44,444 nucleotides of DNA. Origin: Comchoanobacter sp040266255 (GTDB taxonomy: Bacteria > Pseudomonadota > Gammaproteobacteria > Comchoanobacterales > Comchoanobacteraceae). The stretch covers positions 1-44,444 of the forward strand of contig JBDQEV010000008.1 of NCBI GenBank assembly GCA_040266255.1. Direction: 5' to 3'. A program made the position numbers and the translations under genes. Positions 15,753-25,700 of this stretch are shown piece by piece. Position 1 is the first letter of the stretch, and each line of letters begins with the position of its first letter. The notes under the pieces are model-generated. The model did no database searches. It had not been told where the DNA came from and worked only from the letters and a program-made list of their open reading frames with translations.

Positions 15753-15755
15753 ATG

Positions 15756-16568
15756 ATGAGTAAAGTTGATATCAAGTTAGTCAAAGCGCTGCGTGATGAA
15801 ACCGGTGTTGGAATCTCAGATTGCAGTAATGCATTAAAAGAGGTTGGTGGTGATATTGAAAAAGCGAAAGACTTTCTCAGATCAAAAGGGATTAAGACAG
15901 CAAATAAAAAGGCTTCAAGACAAACATCAGAAGGAAAACTTGCAATTGCAAAAAACGGGCATGAAATTGCAATTTTGGGTGTGAACTGCGAAACTGATTT
16001 TGTTGGTCGTGAAGCAAATTTCCAAAATTTTGCTGATCAAGTTGCGGAGGTGGCATTAGCCAATAAAGCGACTTCCATTGAGCAGTTGATGTCTTTGCCA
16101 ATGAACGGGACTACAGTTGAGGAAGAAAGGATTGCGCTTATTAGTAGAGTCGGTGAGAACATCCAGATTTCAAAAGTTGTTTATAAAGCAGTTGAAAAGT
16201 CTCATGTTGCTGTGTATGCGCATGGCAGTAAGCTTGCATGTGCTGTGTTTTTAGATAGTGATCAGGAAGCGATTGGGCGAGATGTTGCGATGCATATTGT
16301 TGCAATGCAACCTGTCGCAGTTGACCAGTCAGGCGTGCCACAAGAGTTAATAGAGCGTGAGAGAGCCGTTTTTGCTTCTCAGGCGGAGAAAATGGGTAAG
16401 CCAGAGTTGGTTGAGAAAATCGTAGATGGAAAGATGAGTAAATACTTCAAAGAGGTTTGCTTATTAGACCAAGCCTTTGTTAAGGATAGTAATTTATCTG
16501 TATCTGCATATTTATCTCAATCCAGTGCTCGAGTAATTGACTTTATTCGTGTAGAGTTAAGTGAGTAA
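15756..16568 (+). CDS. tsf: translation elongation factor Ts
   Basis: 270 residues. The N-terminal UBA-like helix bundle contains the nucleotide-exchange signature region LRDETGVGISDCSNALKE, and TDFVGREANFQNF is the conserved core segment near residue 80. EF-Ts restores GTP-bound EF-Tu. Two adjacent ATG codons are possible (15753 and 15756); the second has the better spacing from AAGGAG at 15744-15749. It is cotranscribed with rpsB and followed by pyrH 15 bp later. Confidence 0.97.
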   Translation: MSKVDIKLVKALRDETGVGISDCSNALKEVGGDIEKAKDFLRSKGIKTANKKASRQTSEGKLAIAKNGHEIAILGVNCETDFVGREANFQNFADQVAEVALANKATSIEQLMSLPMNGTTVEEERIALISRVGENIQISKVVYKAVEKSHVAVYAHGSKLACAVFLDSDQEAIGRDVAMHIVAMQPVAVDQSGVPQELIERERAVFASQAEKMGKPELVEKIVDGKMSKYFKEVCLLDQAFVKDSNLSVSAYLSQSSARVIDFIRVELSE

Positions 16569-16583
16569 ACTTCAGATTTTGAA

Positions 16584-17288
16584 ATGCAATTCAAGCGTAT
16601 TTTAGTTAAAATCAGTGGTCAAATATTGGGGGGGAAGGACTCCCTCATTGACTCGGTTACCTTGTTTCAAATTGCTCAGCAAATTGCTGCAGTAGCGGCT
16701 GGTGGTGTACAAGTTGCTGTTGTGATAGGAGGAGGCAACCTATTTAGAGGCAGGAGTCTGGAAGAGCAGGGTATGAGCCGCTTGATGAGTGATCAAGTTG
16801 GGATGATTTCAACAAACATCAATGCACTGTTTTTACAAGAAGCGATTGAGTCTAGTGGTCAAGGTTGCGAGGTTATGTCAGCTTTGCCCGTCGGTGAAAT
16901 TCAAGACATCAATATTCGAAATGCAAAAAACTTGTTGTCTGAAGATCAGGTTGTTATTTTTGCAGGCGGAACTGGTAACCCTTTGGTGACAACCGATACA
17001 GCCGCGAGTTTACGAGCTGTACAGATTGATGCAGATGTGATGCTGAAGGGAACGCGTGTTGATGGCGTCTATACAGCTGATCCAGAGAAAGATCCATCTG
17101 CAAAACGTTTTGAGCAAGTTAGTTACTCAGAAGTAATGAGCCAATCATTAGGGGTTATGGATCTAGAGGCATATAGAATATGTAAAGATTTTGCATTGCC
17201 AGTATATGTTTTCAACATATTAGATGTGAAAAGTATACATGGTATTTTAGAAGGTAAAAATATTGGAACGTTAATTAAAGGGGATTAA
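16584..17288 (+). CDS. pyrH: uridylate kinase
   Basis: 234 residues, amino acid kinase family. It has the N-terminal KRILVKISGQILGG loop, VVIGGGNLFRGR near residue 47, and the GTGNPLVTTDTAA nucleotide loop near residue 130. It phosphorylates UMP to UDP. The usual N-terminal few residues before YKRILLKLSGE are missing, so it begins MQFKRI. No clear ribosome site is visible. It sits in the conserved tsf-pyrH-frr order. Confidence 0.96.
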   Translation: MQFKRILVKISGQILGGKDSLIDSVTLFQIAQQIAAVAAGGVQVAVVIGGGNLFRGRSLEEQGMSRLMSDQVGMISTNINALFLQEAIESSGQGCEVMSALPVGEIQDINIRNAKNLLSEDQVVIFAGGTGNPLVTTDTAASLRAVQIDADVMLKGTRVDGVYTADPEKDPSAKRFEQVSYSEVMSQSLGVMDLEAYRICKDFALPVYVFNILDVKSIHGILEGKNIGTLIKGD

Positions 17289-17290
17289 AA

Positions 17291-17839
17291 GTGTCAATTG
17301 AGCAAATGAAGAATCAAATGCAGTTGGGCATTGATGCATATAAAGATGAGTTATTAGGGATGCGAACTGGGCGAGCACACCCAGGCTTGTTAGAGAGAGT
17401 AACGGTTGATTATTATGGTAGCCAAACGCCTTTGAAGCAAATGGCTAATATTGTGGCGACTGATGCAAAAACACTCACGATTACACCATGGGATAAGCAA
17501 GCATTAGAAATGATTGTAAAAGCCATTCAGGTGTCTGATTTAGGATTGAACCCAATGATGGCAGCGGATCTAATTCGTATCTCAATACCACCGTTGACAG
17601 AAGAAAGAAGAAAAGATCTGGTTAAGCATTTAAAAGCACAAGCAGAGCATTCAAAAGTTGGTATCAGGAATCTTCGAAGAGGTGCTCTAAATGAGGTCAA
17701 AGCAGAACTTAAGGAAAAGTTGATTACTGAAGATGATGAAAGAAGAGATGCTGCTAAAATTCAAAAAACTACAGATGACTTTATTGACCAAATTGATCAA
17801 ATGACAGCTCAAAAAGAAAAAGAGTTAATGACGGTTTAA
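17291..17839 (+). CDS. frr: ribosome recycling factor
   Basis: 182 residues, close to the usual 185. The conserved MRTGRAHPGLLE near residue 25, the DYYGSQTPLKQMANI segment and the C-terminal helix (DDERRDAAKIQKTTDDFI) identify RRF, which splits the post-termination ribosome with EF-G. GTG start with AAGGGG upstream. Its stop overlaps the uppS start (TAATG). The dxr gene that normally sits between frr and uppS in E. coli is absent. Confidence 0.97.
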   Translation: MSIEQMKNQMQLGIDAYKDELLGMRTGRAHPGLLERVTVDYYGSQTPLKQMANIVATDAKTLTITPWDKQALEMIVKAIQVSDLGLNPMMAADLIRISIPPLTEERRKDLVKHLKAQAEHSKVGIRNLRRGALNEVKAELKEKLITEDDERRDAAKIQKTTDDFIDQIDQMTAQKEKELMTV

Positions 17840-18540
17840 TGAAGGATAAAATACAGCATATTGCGATTATCATGGATGGTAATGGCCGCTGGGCTAAGTC
17901 TCAGGGTAAATCAAGAGTTGAAGGGCATGTTGCAGGGGTTGATGCTTTAAAGCGTACAGTGGAATCGGCTGTAAGCATGGAGATTAATCATTTAACGGTT
18001 TATGCACTGAGCCGCGATAATATGAAGCGTCCAGGAAATGAAGTAAAGGCTTTATTGCAACTTTTCTTAGAACATATTCCGAGCTATTTGCCCAAATTGA
18101 TTGAACAAGGGATTGTGATAAAGTTTATTGGTGATATATACGGGTTGCCTAGTGCTTTACAACAACAAATCAAGCAAGCAGAAGCAGAGACTAAGAATGG
18201 TCAATGTATGGTTTTAACAATTGCACTAAATTACAGTGCAAAATGGCATATTGCACAAACTTTAGAAAGTCTTTCCAAAACGGGCAGAGCTGTGACTGTA
18301 AGCGCTATAGAGGATCACTTAGATGCACAACTACCTTCCGAGCCTGATCTGCTGATTCGTACCGGAGGAGAGCAGCGTTTGAGTGATTTTTTACTGTATC
18401 ATCTTGCTTATACTGAATTGATGTTCATTCAGACATATTGGCCAGATTTCAATGCGACATTATTAAAAGATTGTATGACGCAGTATATGTGCAGAGAGAG
18501 AAGGTTTGGACAAATTGAGGCAGGTCATGTTGAGGTATAG
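17839..18540 (+). CDS. uppS: undecaprenyl diphosphate synthase
   Basis: 233 residues, cis-prenyltransferase making the C55 lipid carrier for peptidoglycan. Conserved features are MDGNGRWAK with the catalytic Asp near residue 13, YALSRDNMKRP, RTGGEQRLSDFLLYHLAYTEL and RERRFG near the end. One normally conserved spot is changed: the usual NYGGRWD reads NYSAKWH. Its 3' end overlaps cdsA by 14 bp and contains the 28-bp block found again in an accessory gene at 12791. Confidence 0.95.
   Translation: MKDKIQHIAIIMDGNGRWAKSQGKSRVEGHVAGVDALKRTVESAVSMEINHLTVYALSRDNMKRPGNEVKALLQLFLEHIPSYLPKLIEQGIVIKFIGDIYGLPSALQQQIKQAEAETKNGQCMVLTIALNYSAKWHIAQTLESLSKTGRAVTVSAIEDHLDAQLPSEPDLLIRTGGEQRLSDFLLYHLAYTELMFIQTYWPDFNATLLKDCMTQYMCRERRFGQIEAGHVEV
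18476..18503 (+). repeat. 28-bp uppS segment duplicated at 12791
   Basis: Exact match to 12791-12818. Because this copy codes conserved uppS residues (ending RERR), uppS is the likely source and the accessory gene the recipient. Confidence 0.95.
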
Positions 18541-19273
18541 AATAGCTAGTGCAGTGATGATGGCGCTTATTGCTGTGACAATGTTAATGTCTACAGTCGA
18601 AGTCAGAGTTGTACTATGGGGGATATTGGCGGTATTGATGGTATTAGAAAGCCTTAGTATGGCTCAGACAAAACGACAAAAAGCATTGGGTATTGTAATG
18701 TATGCTTTAGGGGTATACTTTGCACTTTATCATTACTTGGTGATTTGGTTTTTTGTTTATGCATTATTGATGTTAAGGCTAGTGTTGATGATGCTTGAGG
18801 TCAAAAAACTTGAGTTCTTTTGGTTTTCTATGTTAATGGATATAGCGTTATTCTTGGTCAGTGGTTATGCAATGTTGGTGAGTCACACACCGATATTGAT
18901 TGCTACTATTGTAACAGTTGCGTGCATTGATGTAGGTGGTTATGTTGCAGGGAAGTGTTTTGGTCAGCGTAAAATTATCCCATGGGTTAGTCCAAATAAA
19001 ACCTTAGAAGGCTATTTAGGTGCGTTAGTACTCTATTTATTGATTTTCTCTAACTTGATGATATGGAAGGAAATGTCAATATCGCTGTTGACTTTCTATT
19101 CAGTGATGGTGTACATACTGGCGATAGCAGGTGATCTTTTAATGAGCTTTGTTAAGCGACAAGTGGGATTAAAAGATACAGGTAGAATTATTCCTGGACA
19201 CGGTGGTATACTTGACCGTTCAGATGGATGGATAACAGTGTTGCCATGGGTTCTGGTGTTCAGTGCCTACTAA
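18527..19273 (+). CDS. cdsA: phosphatidate cytidylyltransferase (CDP-diglyceride synthase)
   Basis: 248 residues with about seven membrane segments. The C-terminal CdsA signature is clear: SPNKTLEGYLG, then VGLKDTGRIIPGHGGILDRSDGW near the end. It makes CDP-diacylglycerol for all phospholipids. Start placed at the ATG at 18527; a longer reading begins with TTG deep inside uppS. It is followed directly by bamA; rseP, usually between cdsA and bamA, is absent. Confidence 0.94.
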   Translation: MLRYRIASAVMMALIAVTMLMSTVEVRVVLWGILAVLMVLESLSMAQTKRQKALGIVMYALGVYFALYHYLVIWFFVYALLMLRLVLMMLEVKKLEFFWFSMLMDIALFLVSGYAMLVSHTPILIATIVTVACIDVGGYVAGKCFGQRKIIPWVSPNKTLEGYLGALVLYLLIFSNLMIWKEMSISLLTFYSVMVYILAIAGDLLMSFVKRQVGLKDTGRIIPGHGGILDRSDGWITVLPWVLVFSAY

Positions 19274-19299
19274 ATTAAGACAAAAAGTGGAGTAGTAGA

Positions 19300-21633
19300 A
19301 TGTTATTGAGGACGTTAATTTTGAGGCTTAGTGCCATTATTTTGATGGGGCTATCGTTTGCTGAGGTAGTAGAAAGAATTGATATTTCTGGACTAGAGAT
19401 TATCGATCGACAGTTAATACAGTCTGAAATAGAAATTGAGATAGGTCAGGATATTGGAGATGCTGAAATTAGATCTCAAATCAAATCATTATATAAAACA
19501 GGTTATTTTGAACAAGTTAGAGTGGAAATCAAAGATGGTCTTTTGATCATCGCACTGAAAGAACAACCAGTCATTCGTTCATTAGAAGTGAATGCGAAGG
19601 GTGTTTCAAAAGAGATGATTACTCAAGAAATGACCAAGCAAGGAATTGAGCCTGGTGAAATTTTCCATGAGTCAAAGTTCTCTGCTATCATTTCAAGTTT
19701 GAGAGGAAGTCTGGAGGCATCAGGGCTTAAGAATGTTGATGTAGATGTCTCAATACGACCATATACTAGTGAAAGTATAGATATTGTGGTTGATGTGATG
19801 GTGAAAAGTCACACTAAGCTGAAAGCAATTAGCTTTACAGGGGATCCTATTTACTCTGACCATCGGCTGAAGTCACAGTTAAGGTCACGTACAACTGGTG
19901 CGCTATCATTTTTGACAAACGATGATACAGCTTCGGAAATGGCTGTCGAACAGGATAGGCGCCTTTTGACTCAATATTACCAATCACATGGGTATTTGAA
20001 TGCCAGCATAACCAGTGCGATCAATCAAGTTGTTCCAAAGCAGCGTGTCTGGGAGAATCAGTATACGGAGGTAACTTATGATGTTATGCCAGGACAAAGG
20101 TATTCTATACGTAATATTGTTGTTGAAGATAAGTATGATCAAGTCAGTGATCGCCAAAAGTCATTGTTAGATAGAAAGTTAGTACAAAAGCCGTTCAATA
20201 AAAATGATACGGAGAAAGCAGTTCAGACATTGACACGCCAGATAAAACATCCTTCGAAGCGTTACATATTAGCTTCTAATATACAGCTGGTATCAGATAA
20301 CCAAGTTGATTTATATCTGCAAGTACAAGAAGTTGAGTCTAGAGTTCGCTTTATTCACTTTATGGGTAATTACAATACCAAAGACCATACATTACGAAAA
20401 AATATTAAGTTGCGTGAGAATGATTTGTTTATTGAGGCAGATTTGGTTGATGCAGTCCGCCAGCTATCTGGTAAGCCATATATTCAATCAGTGCACTATA
20501 GTATTCAGCCGATATCTGAGAGCTCATATGATGTGATCTTTGAAGTAGCAGAGGTTGAGAAAGGAACATTTAATATTGGTGGGAACGGGGGGCTTGCTAA
20601 TGGTAAGTTAAATGCTTCTGTGTTCGCATCAGATAATAATTTTTTAGGAACTGGTGATTCAATCTCTGTTAATGCATCACTCTCAGGACCTACTCAATCT
20701 GCACAAGTTAGTTATTCTCAGCCAAACTACTCAGGAAGTGGTGCAAGTCGTTCAGTCAGTGCTAAGATCAATCGTACATCTAGAGATGATGAAGAATCAA
20801 CAAACTATAGTTTTGATGAATATACAGTCAGTGGCAACTGGGTTGTTCCTTTGAGCAATGATTTTTATACATCACTGATGGCCTCGTATGCTAGGATGGA
20901 ATTTTTCAATACGGATATGGCATCTAGTCTAGTTAAAGATTACTTTGAAGATCGTCCAACAGAGGTAGATCTGCTCAAAGTAGGCAGCTCAATTAGGTAT
21001 ATAGACCTGGATAATCATTATGACCCAAGGCAAGGTATATCTTTGAGCGTTTCTGCTAATACAACACTGCCTGTAGGGAATCCAGCAAAATTTTATAGTA
21101 TCGATGGTGAGGCCCAAGCTTATTACGAGCTTGCAGAAATATTTGATCAGTATTTTATATTAAGATCACGTGCTATAATTAGCTATACAGAAACTTATGA
21201 TGACGATGTATTGCCATTTTTCGCTAGAAAATACGCTGGTGGTATGGGTACAGTTAGGGGGTATGAAAACGGGTTATTAGGTCCCAAGTATCAAGATAAA
21301 AAGCTCATAAAAGAAGAAGATGGTGATTTAAAAGTCCTGGTTTCTAAAGAAAAAGCAAAAGGTGGCGGGATCTTGCTGGTTGGAAATGTGGAAGTGAAAA
21401 CGCCTACACTACTACCAGATTTGGTTTCATCATATTTGTTTGTAGATATTGGAAATGTATTTGAAACACCAAGTGATATTGATTTTTCTGAGTTAAGAGG
21501 GTCTGCTGGTATTACCTTTAGTGGTCGTTTGCCAGTAGTAGCAGCAGATGTCTCCCTTTCATTTGCAGTACCATTCAATGATGGTGGTGAGTCATTTGAA
21601 ACGATTTCATTTGGATTTGGAAAGATGTTTTAA
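19300..21633 (+). CDS. bamA: outer membrane protein assembly factor BamA
   Basis: 777 residues, near the normal 800. A signal peptide (about residues 1-21, ending SFA) is followed by five POTRA-like domains to about residue 415 and a C-terminal 16-strand barrel. The barrel has the conserved VRGY motif (GGMGTVRGYENG, near residue 650) and ends in Phe, as outer membrane barrels do. It inserts beta-barrel proteins into the outer membrane. A GGAG site precedes the ATG. It lies directly before skp. Confidence 0.96.
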   Translation: MLLRTLILRLSAIILMGLSFAEVVERIDISGLEIIDRQLIQSEIEIEIGQDIGDAEIRSQIKSLYKTGYFEQVRVEIKDGLLIIALKEQPVIRSLEVNAKGVSKEMITQEMTKQGIEPGEIFHESKFSAIISSLRGSLEASGLKNVDVDVSIRPYTSESIDIVVDVMVKSHTKLKAISFTGDPIYSDHRLKSQLRSRTTGALSFLTNDDTASEMAVEQDRRLLTQYYQSHGYLNASITSAINQVVPKQRVWENQYTEVTYDVMPGQRYSIRNIVVEDKYDQVSDRQKSLLDRKLVQKPFNKNDTEKAVQTLTRQIKHPSKRYILASNIQLVSDNQVDLYLQVQEVESRVRFIHFMGNYNTKDHTLRKNIKLRENDLFIEADLVDAVRQLSGKPYIQSVHYSIQPISESSYDVIFEVAEVEKGTFNIGGNGGLANGKLNASVFASDNNFLGTGDSISVNASLSGPTQSAQVSYSQPNYSGSGASRSVSAKINRTSRDDEESTNYSFDEYTVSGNWVVPLSNDFYTSLMASYARMEFFNTDMASSLVKDYFEDRPTEVDLLKVGSSIRYIDLDNHYDPRQGISLSVSANTTLPVGNPAKFYSIDGEAQAYYELAEIFDQYFILRSRAIISYTETYDDDVLPFFARKYAGGMGTVRGYENGLLGPKYQDKKLIKEEDGDLKVLVSKEKAKGGGILLVGNVEVKTPTLLPDLVSSYLFVDIGNVFETPSDIDFSELRGSAGITFSGRLPVVAADVSLSFAVPFNDGGESFETISFGFGKMF

Positions 21634-21688
21634 TTGCGGATAGATGCCAATTTTGGCAATATATATTTAGAGTTAGAGGAGAGAAGTG

Positions 21689-22213
21689 ATGAATAGATGC
21701 AAAAACTTAATGATGGTAGCAGTGAGCTCATTTGTAATGACTTATGCCGCACAAGGAGCTTCTGCAGTTAATGCAATTGGATCTCCAAATACAGTGTTTG
21801 GCGTAATTGATGTTGATGCAGTATTTCAATCAGATTCTGGAAGTAAAATTGAAGGATTGCAGTCAGACTTTACTAAGCGACAAGAAAGTTTAGATAAGGA
21901 GCAGCAAAAGCTTGAGGGACAGCTGCAAGATTTTAAAAAGAATGCACCTACAATGGCAATTAAAGCAAGAGAAGCTAGGGAATTAGCATTGCGTAAAGAA
22001 ACAGAGTCACTTTCAGCAAAGCGTGCACAGTTAACGCAGGAATACTACAAAGGTGAGCAGGAAATTAAAATGTCCTTTATGAATGCAATGTCTTCAGCTA
22101 CAGAGACTGTTGCTAAGAAGAAAGGACTTCAAGTTGTATTGCCTAAACAAGTTGTGTTGTATGGTGATCAATCACTGGATGTGACAAGTGATGTTATATC
22201 TTCAATGAAATAA
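21689..22213 (+). CDS. skp: Skp/OmpH periplasmic chaperone
   Basis: 174 residues. A signal peptide (to about residue 25, AAQGASA) is followed by the OmpH pattern: a short beta segment (VFGVIDVDAVFQSD), long charged coiled-coil arms, and the closing strand KKGLQVVLPKQVVLYG. Skp holds unfolded outer membrane proteins for BamA. The ATG at 21689 has AGAGGAGAG upstream; a GTG one codon earlier is the alternative. The next gene is rnhB, one base away; the lpxD-fabZ-lpxA-lpxB block normally found between them is missing. Confidence 0.92.
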   Translation: MNRCKNLMMVAVSSFVMTYAAQGASAVNAIGSPNTVFGVIDVDAVFQSDSGSKIEGLQSDFTKRQESLDKEQQKLEGQLQDFKKNAPTMAIKAREARELALRKETESLSAKRAQLTQEYYKGEQEIKMSFMNAMSSATETVAKKKGLQVVLPKQVVLYGDQSLDVTSDVISSMK

Positions 22214-22214
22214 A

Positions 22215-22763
22215 GTGCAAGCTGGTATTGATGAAGCAGGAAGAGGGTGTTTAGCAGGACCAGTGGTAGCCGCAGCAGTTATTTTGCAGCGGCCGATTGC
22301 CTGTTTAAATGACTCAAAGGCTTTGACTGAAGCGAAAAGAGCATTATTATTTAAAGAAATTACAGATCATGCAATATGGTCTTATGCAACAGCAAGTGCT
22401 GAGGAAGTAGATCAAATTAATATTAGGCAGGCAACTTTGAGAGCGATGCAAAGAGCACTAGAAGGATTGCAAGTCACACCTGAACTGGTCAGTATAGATG
22501 GCCGAGATCAAATTAAAACTCGTATTGCACAAAAGGCAGTAATCGGTGGTGATAGAATTGTGCCAGAGATTATGGCTGCGTCTATTGTAGCAAAACATAT
22601 TCGAGATCAGATGATGTATTTATTACATCAGCAGTATCCTGAGTATGCTTTTAGTTCACACAAAGGATATGGTACTAAAGTTCATATGGATTCTATGAAA
22701 AAGTATGGTCTAATTGCAGGGATTCATCGTATAACTTTTAAACCTTGCCAAGAGTATGCATAG
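22215..22763 (+). CDS. rnhB: ribonuclease HII
   Basis: 182 residues. The N-terminal catalytic motif GIDEAGRGCLAGPVV carries the Asp-Glu pair, and SIDGRDQIKT and EIMAASIVAKHIRD complete the active site. It cuts RNA in RNA-DNA hybrids and removes misincorporated ribonucleotides. GTG start immediately after skp, so translation is probably coupled. Its end overlaps dnaE by 8 bp, the conserved rnhB-dnaE order. Confidence 0.95.
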   Translation: MQAGIDEAGRGCLAGPVVAAAVILQRPIACLNDSKALTEAKRALLFKEITDHAIWSYATASAEEVDQINIRQATLRAMQRALEGLQVTPELVSIDGRDQIKTRIAQKAVIGGDRIVPEIMAASIVAKHIRDQMMYLLHQQYPEYAFSSHKGYGTKVHMDSMKKYGLIAGIHRITFKPCQEYA

Positions 22764-25700
22764 TCCAATTTTACAAATGAGGTCACATTTTTCAGTGTCA
22801 GAGGGGCTGAATCAAATCCCAAGTGCGTTAAAATTTTGTAAAGAACAAGGCATTGATTCAGTTGCATTGAATGATTTAGATAACTTATATGGCTGGATTA
22901 AGTTTTATCAAAAAGCACGTGCAGCTGGCATTAAGCCGATTGCATCTGTTAGTGTCTTGATTGATCTGGATGGCGTAGTGGTTTCATGCAGTCTATACTG
23001 TAAAAACAACGATGGTTATCAGAGTTTGATATCAGTTCTAAGTCATGCGTATCAGAAAAAAGTAAGAGTAGGTGTGCGTCCAGTTATTGATGGGCAGCGT
23101 ATCCTTGATGCTGTTGGCTTGATTGTACTGATTGATCCTTTGGATACTGAAATTAGTCAGTTATTAAAGACTCAAAAACGAGACGAGTTAACTCAGCTAT
23201 TGATGTTTTGGAAGAACATGATTGAAAAGCAGCAGGTGTTTGCAGCTTTACCAAGAATTTTGAGAGAAAATGAATCTGAGTCCAACTATGATTTCGCTAC
23301 TGTGTGCAATCATCTCAAGATTCCACTGGTAGCAACTTACCCAGTATGTTTCCCGAATCAAAATGATTATAGCGCACATGATGTGAAGGTTTGTGTTTAC
23401 CAGGGTAGAGTTGTCCATGATACGACACGAACTGTGATACATACAGATCAGCAGTACTTGAGAACGCCACAAGATCTAGCTCAACTTTATGCAGATGTTC
23501 CCCAAGCAATCAAAAATGCACAGCATTTAGCGATGATATGCAATCTTGAACTTGATATGACGAAGGTGCTATTACCAGATGTTAGTCCTAGTGGTGATGC
23601 AAACCAAGACTTTAAGCAAGCAACATATCAAGGCTTTTCAAATCGAGCAAAGCAGCTAAAGTTAAATGATGTACAAATTCAGGCATATCAAAAAAGACTT
23701 GATATAGAGATTGACACAATATGTCAAATGGGTTTTGCTAGTTACTTTTTGATTGTTGCTGATTTTATTCAGTGGGCAAAGAATAATCAAGTACCTGTTG
23801 GTCCTGGTCGTGGTTCTGGTGCTGGTTCATTAGCAGCATATGCTTTATTAATAACAGATGTAGATCCATTACAGTATGATTTGCTTTTTGAGCGGTTTTT
23901 GAATCCAGAGCGGGTATCTATGCCAGATTTTGATATTGACTTTTGTATGGTAGGTAGGGATCGAGTCATTCAATATGTATCTGAAAAATATGGTAGAGAT
24001 CATGTTTCACAAATCATTACTTTTGGGACCATGGCTGCTAAAGCTGTTATTCGAGATGTTGGGCGAGCACAAGGGCATCCATATGGGTTTACAGATAAAC
24101 TTGCAAAGCTGATACCATTTGATTTAGGAATTACACTGGATCAAGCGTTATCGCAAGAGCCTATATTACAGTCTCGGTACCAAACAGAGCCAGAGGTTTC
24201 TAAAATCATCAACCTATCTAAAAAACTAGAAGGGTTAGTGCGTAATGTAGGGACGCATGCAGGAGGGGTTGTGATTGCCCCGGCGCCTTTACATGAAATT
24301 GCACCAATCTATCTTGATACTCAGTATAGTGGTTTGGTCACACAGTTTGATAAAGATGATATAGAGAAAATAGGGTTGGTCAAGTTTGACTTTTTGGGTC
24401 TAAGAACTTTGACTATTATTGATTGGGCATTGAAAAATGTTCAAAAGTCTCAAGGTAAAGAGATTGATATTGCTCAGATTGATCTAGCAGATACAAAGAC
24501 ATTTGATCTGCTCAAAGCATCGAACACAACTGGTGTGTTTCAGTTAGAATCACAAGGGATGAAGGACCTAATCGATCGTTTAGCACCGGATTGTATTGAA
24601 GATATTATTGCATTGGTTGCATTATATCGCCCTGGGCCTTTGCAGTCTGGTATGGTAGATGACTTTGTTAAACGTAAACATGGTTTAGAGCCTGTAACGT
24701 ATTTGCATGATAGTTTAGAAGAAATTTTAAAAAATACATATGGTGTAATTTTATATCAAGAACAAGTGATGCAGATTGCGCAGGTGATGGCAAATTACTC
24801 ACTAGGTGGTGCAGATTTACTTCGGCGTGCCATGGGTAAGAAGAAGCCTGAGGAAATGGAGAAGCAGCGTATTATTTTTCTTGAGGGTTCAAAAGAAAAT
24901 AAAATTGATACAAAAATTGCAGCTGAAATATTTTCATTAATGGAAAAGTTTGCTGGATATGGGTTTAATAAATCACACTCTGCAGCTTATGGTTTAATCT
25001 CATATCAAACAGCATGGTTAAAAGCAAACTATCCAACTGAGTTTATGGCTTCAGTTTTATCATCAGATATGGATAATACTGATAAGTTATTGGTATTCCT
25101 GCCCGATGCCAAAGAAAATAAGATTAAGATTTTACCGCCTTGTATCAATGATAGTCTATTATACTTTAAGGTGAAGGGTAATTTAGAGCTAAGGTATGGT
25201 TTAGCTGCGATAAAGGGAGTTGGTGCTCAGATTGCAGAAGAAATCAGCAAGAATGCACCTTACCAAAGTTTATATGAGCTATTTTGTAAGGTTCCTAAGC
25301 TCAATAGAAGGGTTGTAGAGGCATTAATTAAGTCTGGAGCATGTGATGTATGGGGGCAGCCTAGATCAAGTTTGCTGGCATCTGTAGATGCTGCACTAAA
25401 GACTAGCTCAAAAGATCGAATGAACCAGGAGCAAGGACAAGTTGACTTATTTGGTGCAGAGTCATCTGTAAGCTTTGAATATACACAGGTGAGTGAAAAA
25501 AGCTTGATGCAGACACTGAAGGATGAATATGAGTCACTGGGGTACTATTTGTCCTCTCATCCCGTAGATGCTTGTGCAAAAGAATTGGAGTATTTAAGTA
25601 CTCGATCAATTGCTAAGCTTGCTGTAACACAAAATACAGTAAAGATTGCAGGGGTCATCAGTAAAGTTAAAACCGTTAAAACTAAAAAGGGATCCAGAAT

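Noticed and set aside
15389..15784. 131-codon antisense frame under the rpsB tail
   Set aside because: It mirrors the low-complexity Lys-rich tail and crosses the tsf start; no initiation signal.
21645..21660. TGCCAA/TTGGCA hairpin between bamA and skp as terminator
   Set aside because: The stem is short with no T-run after it, and skp follows with a good ribosome site in the same operon.
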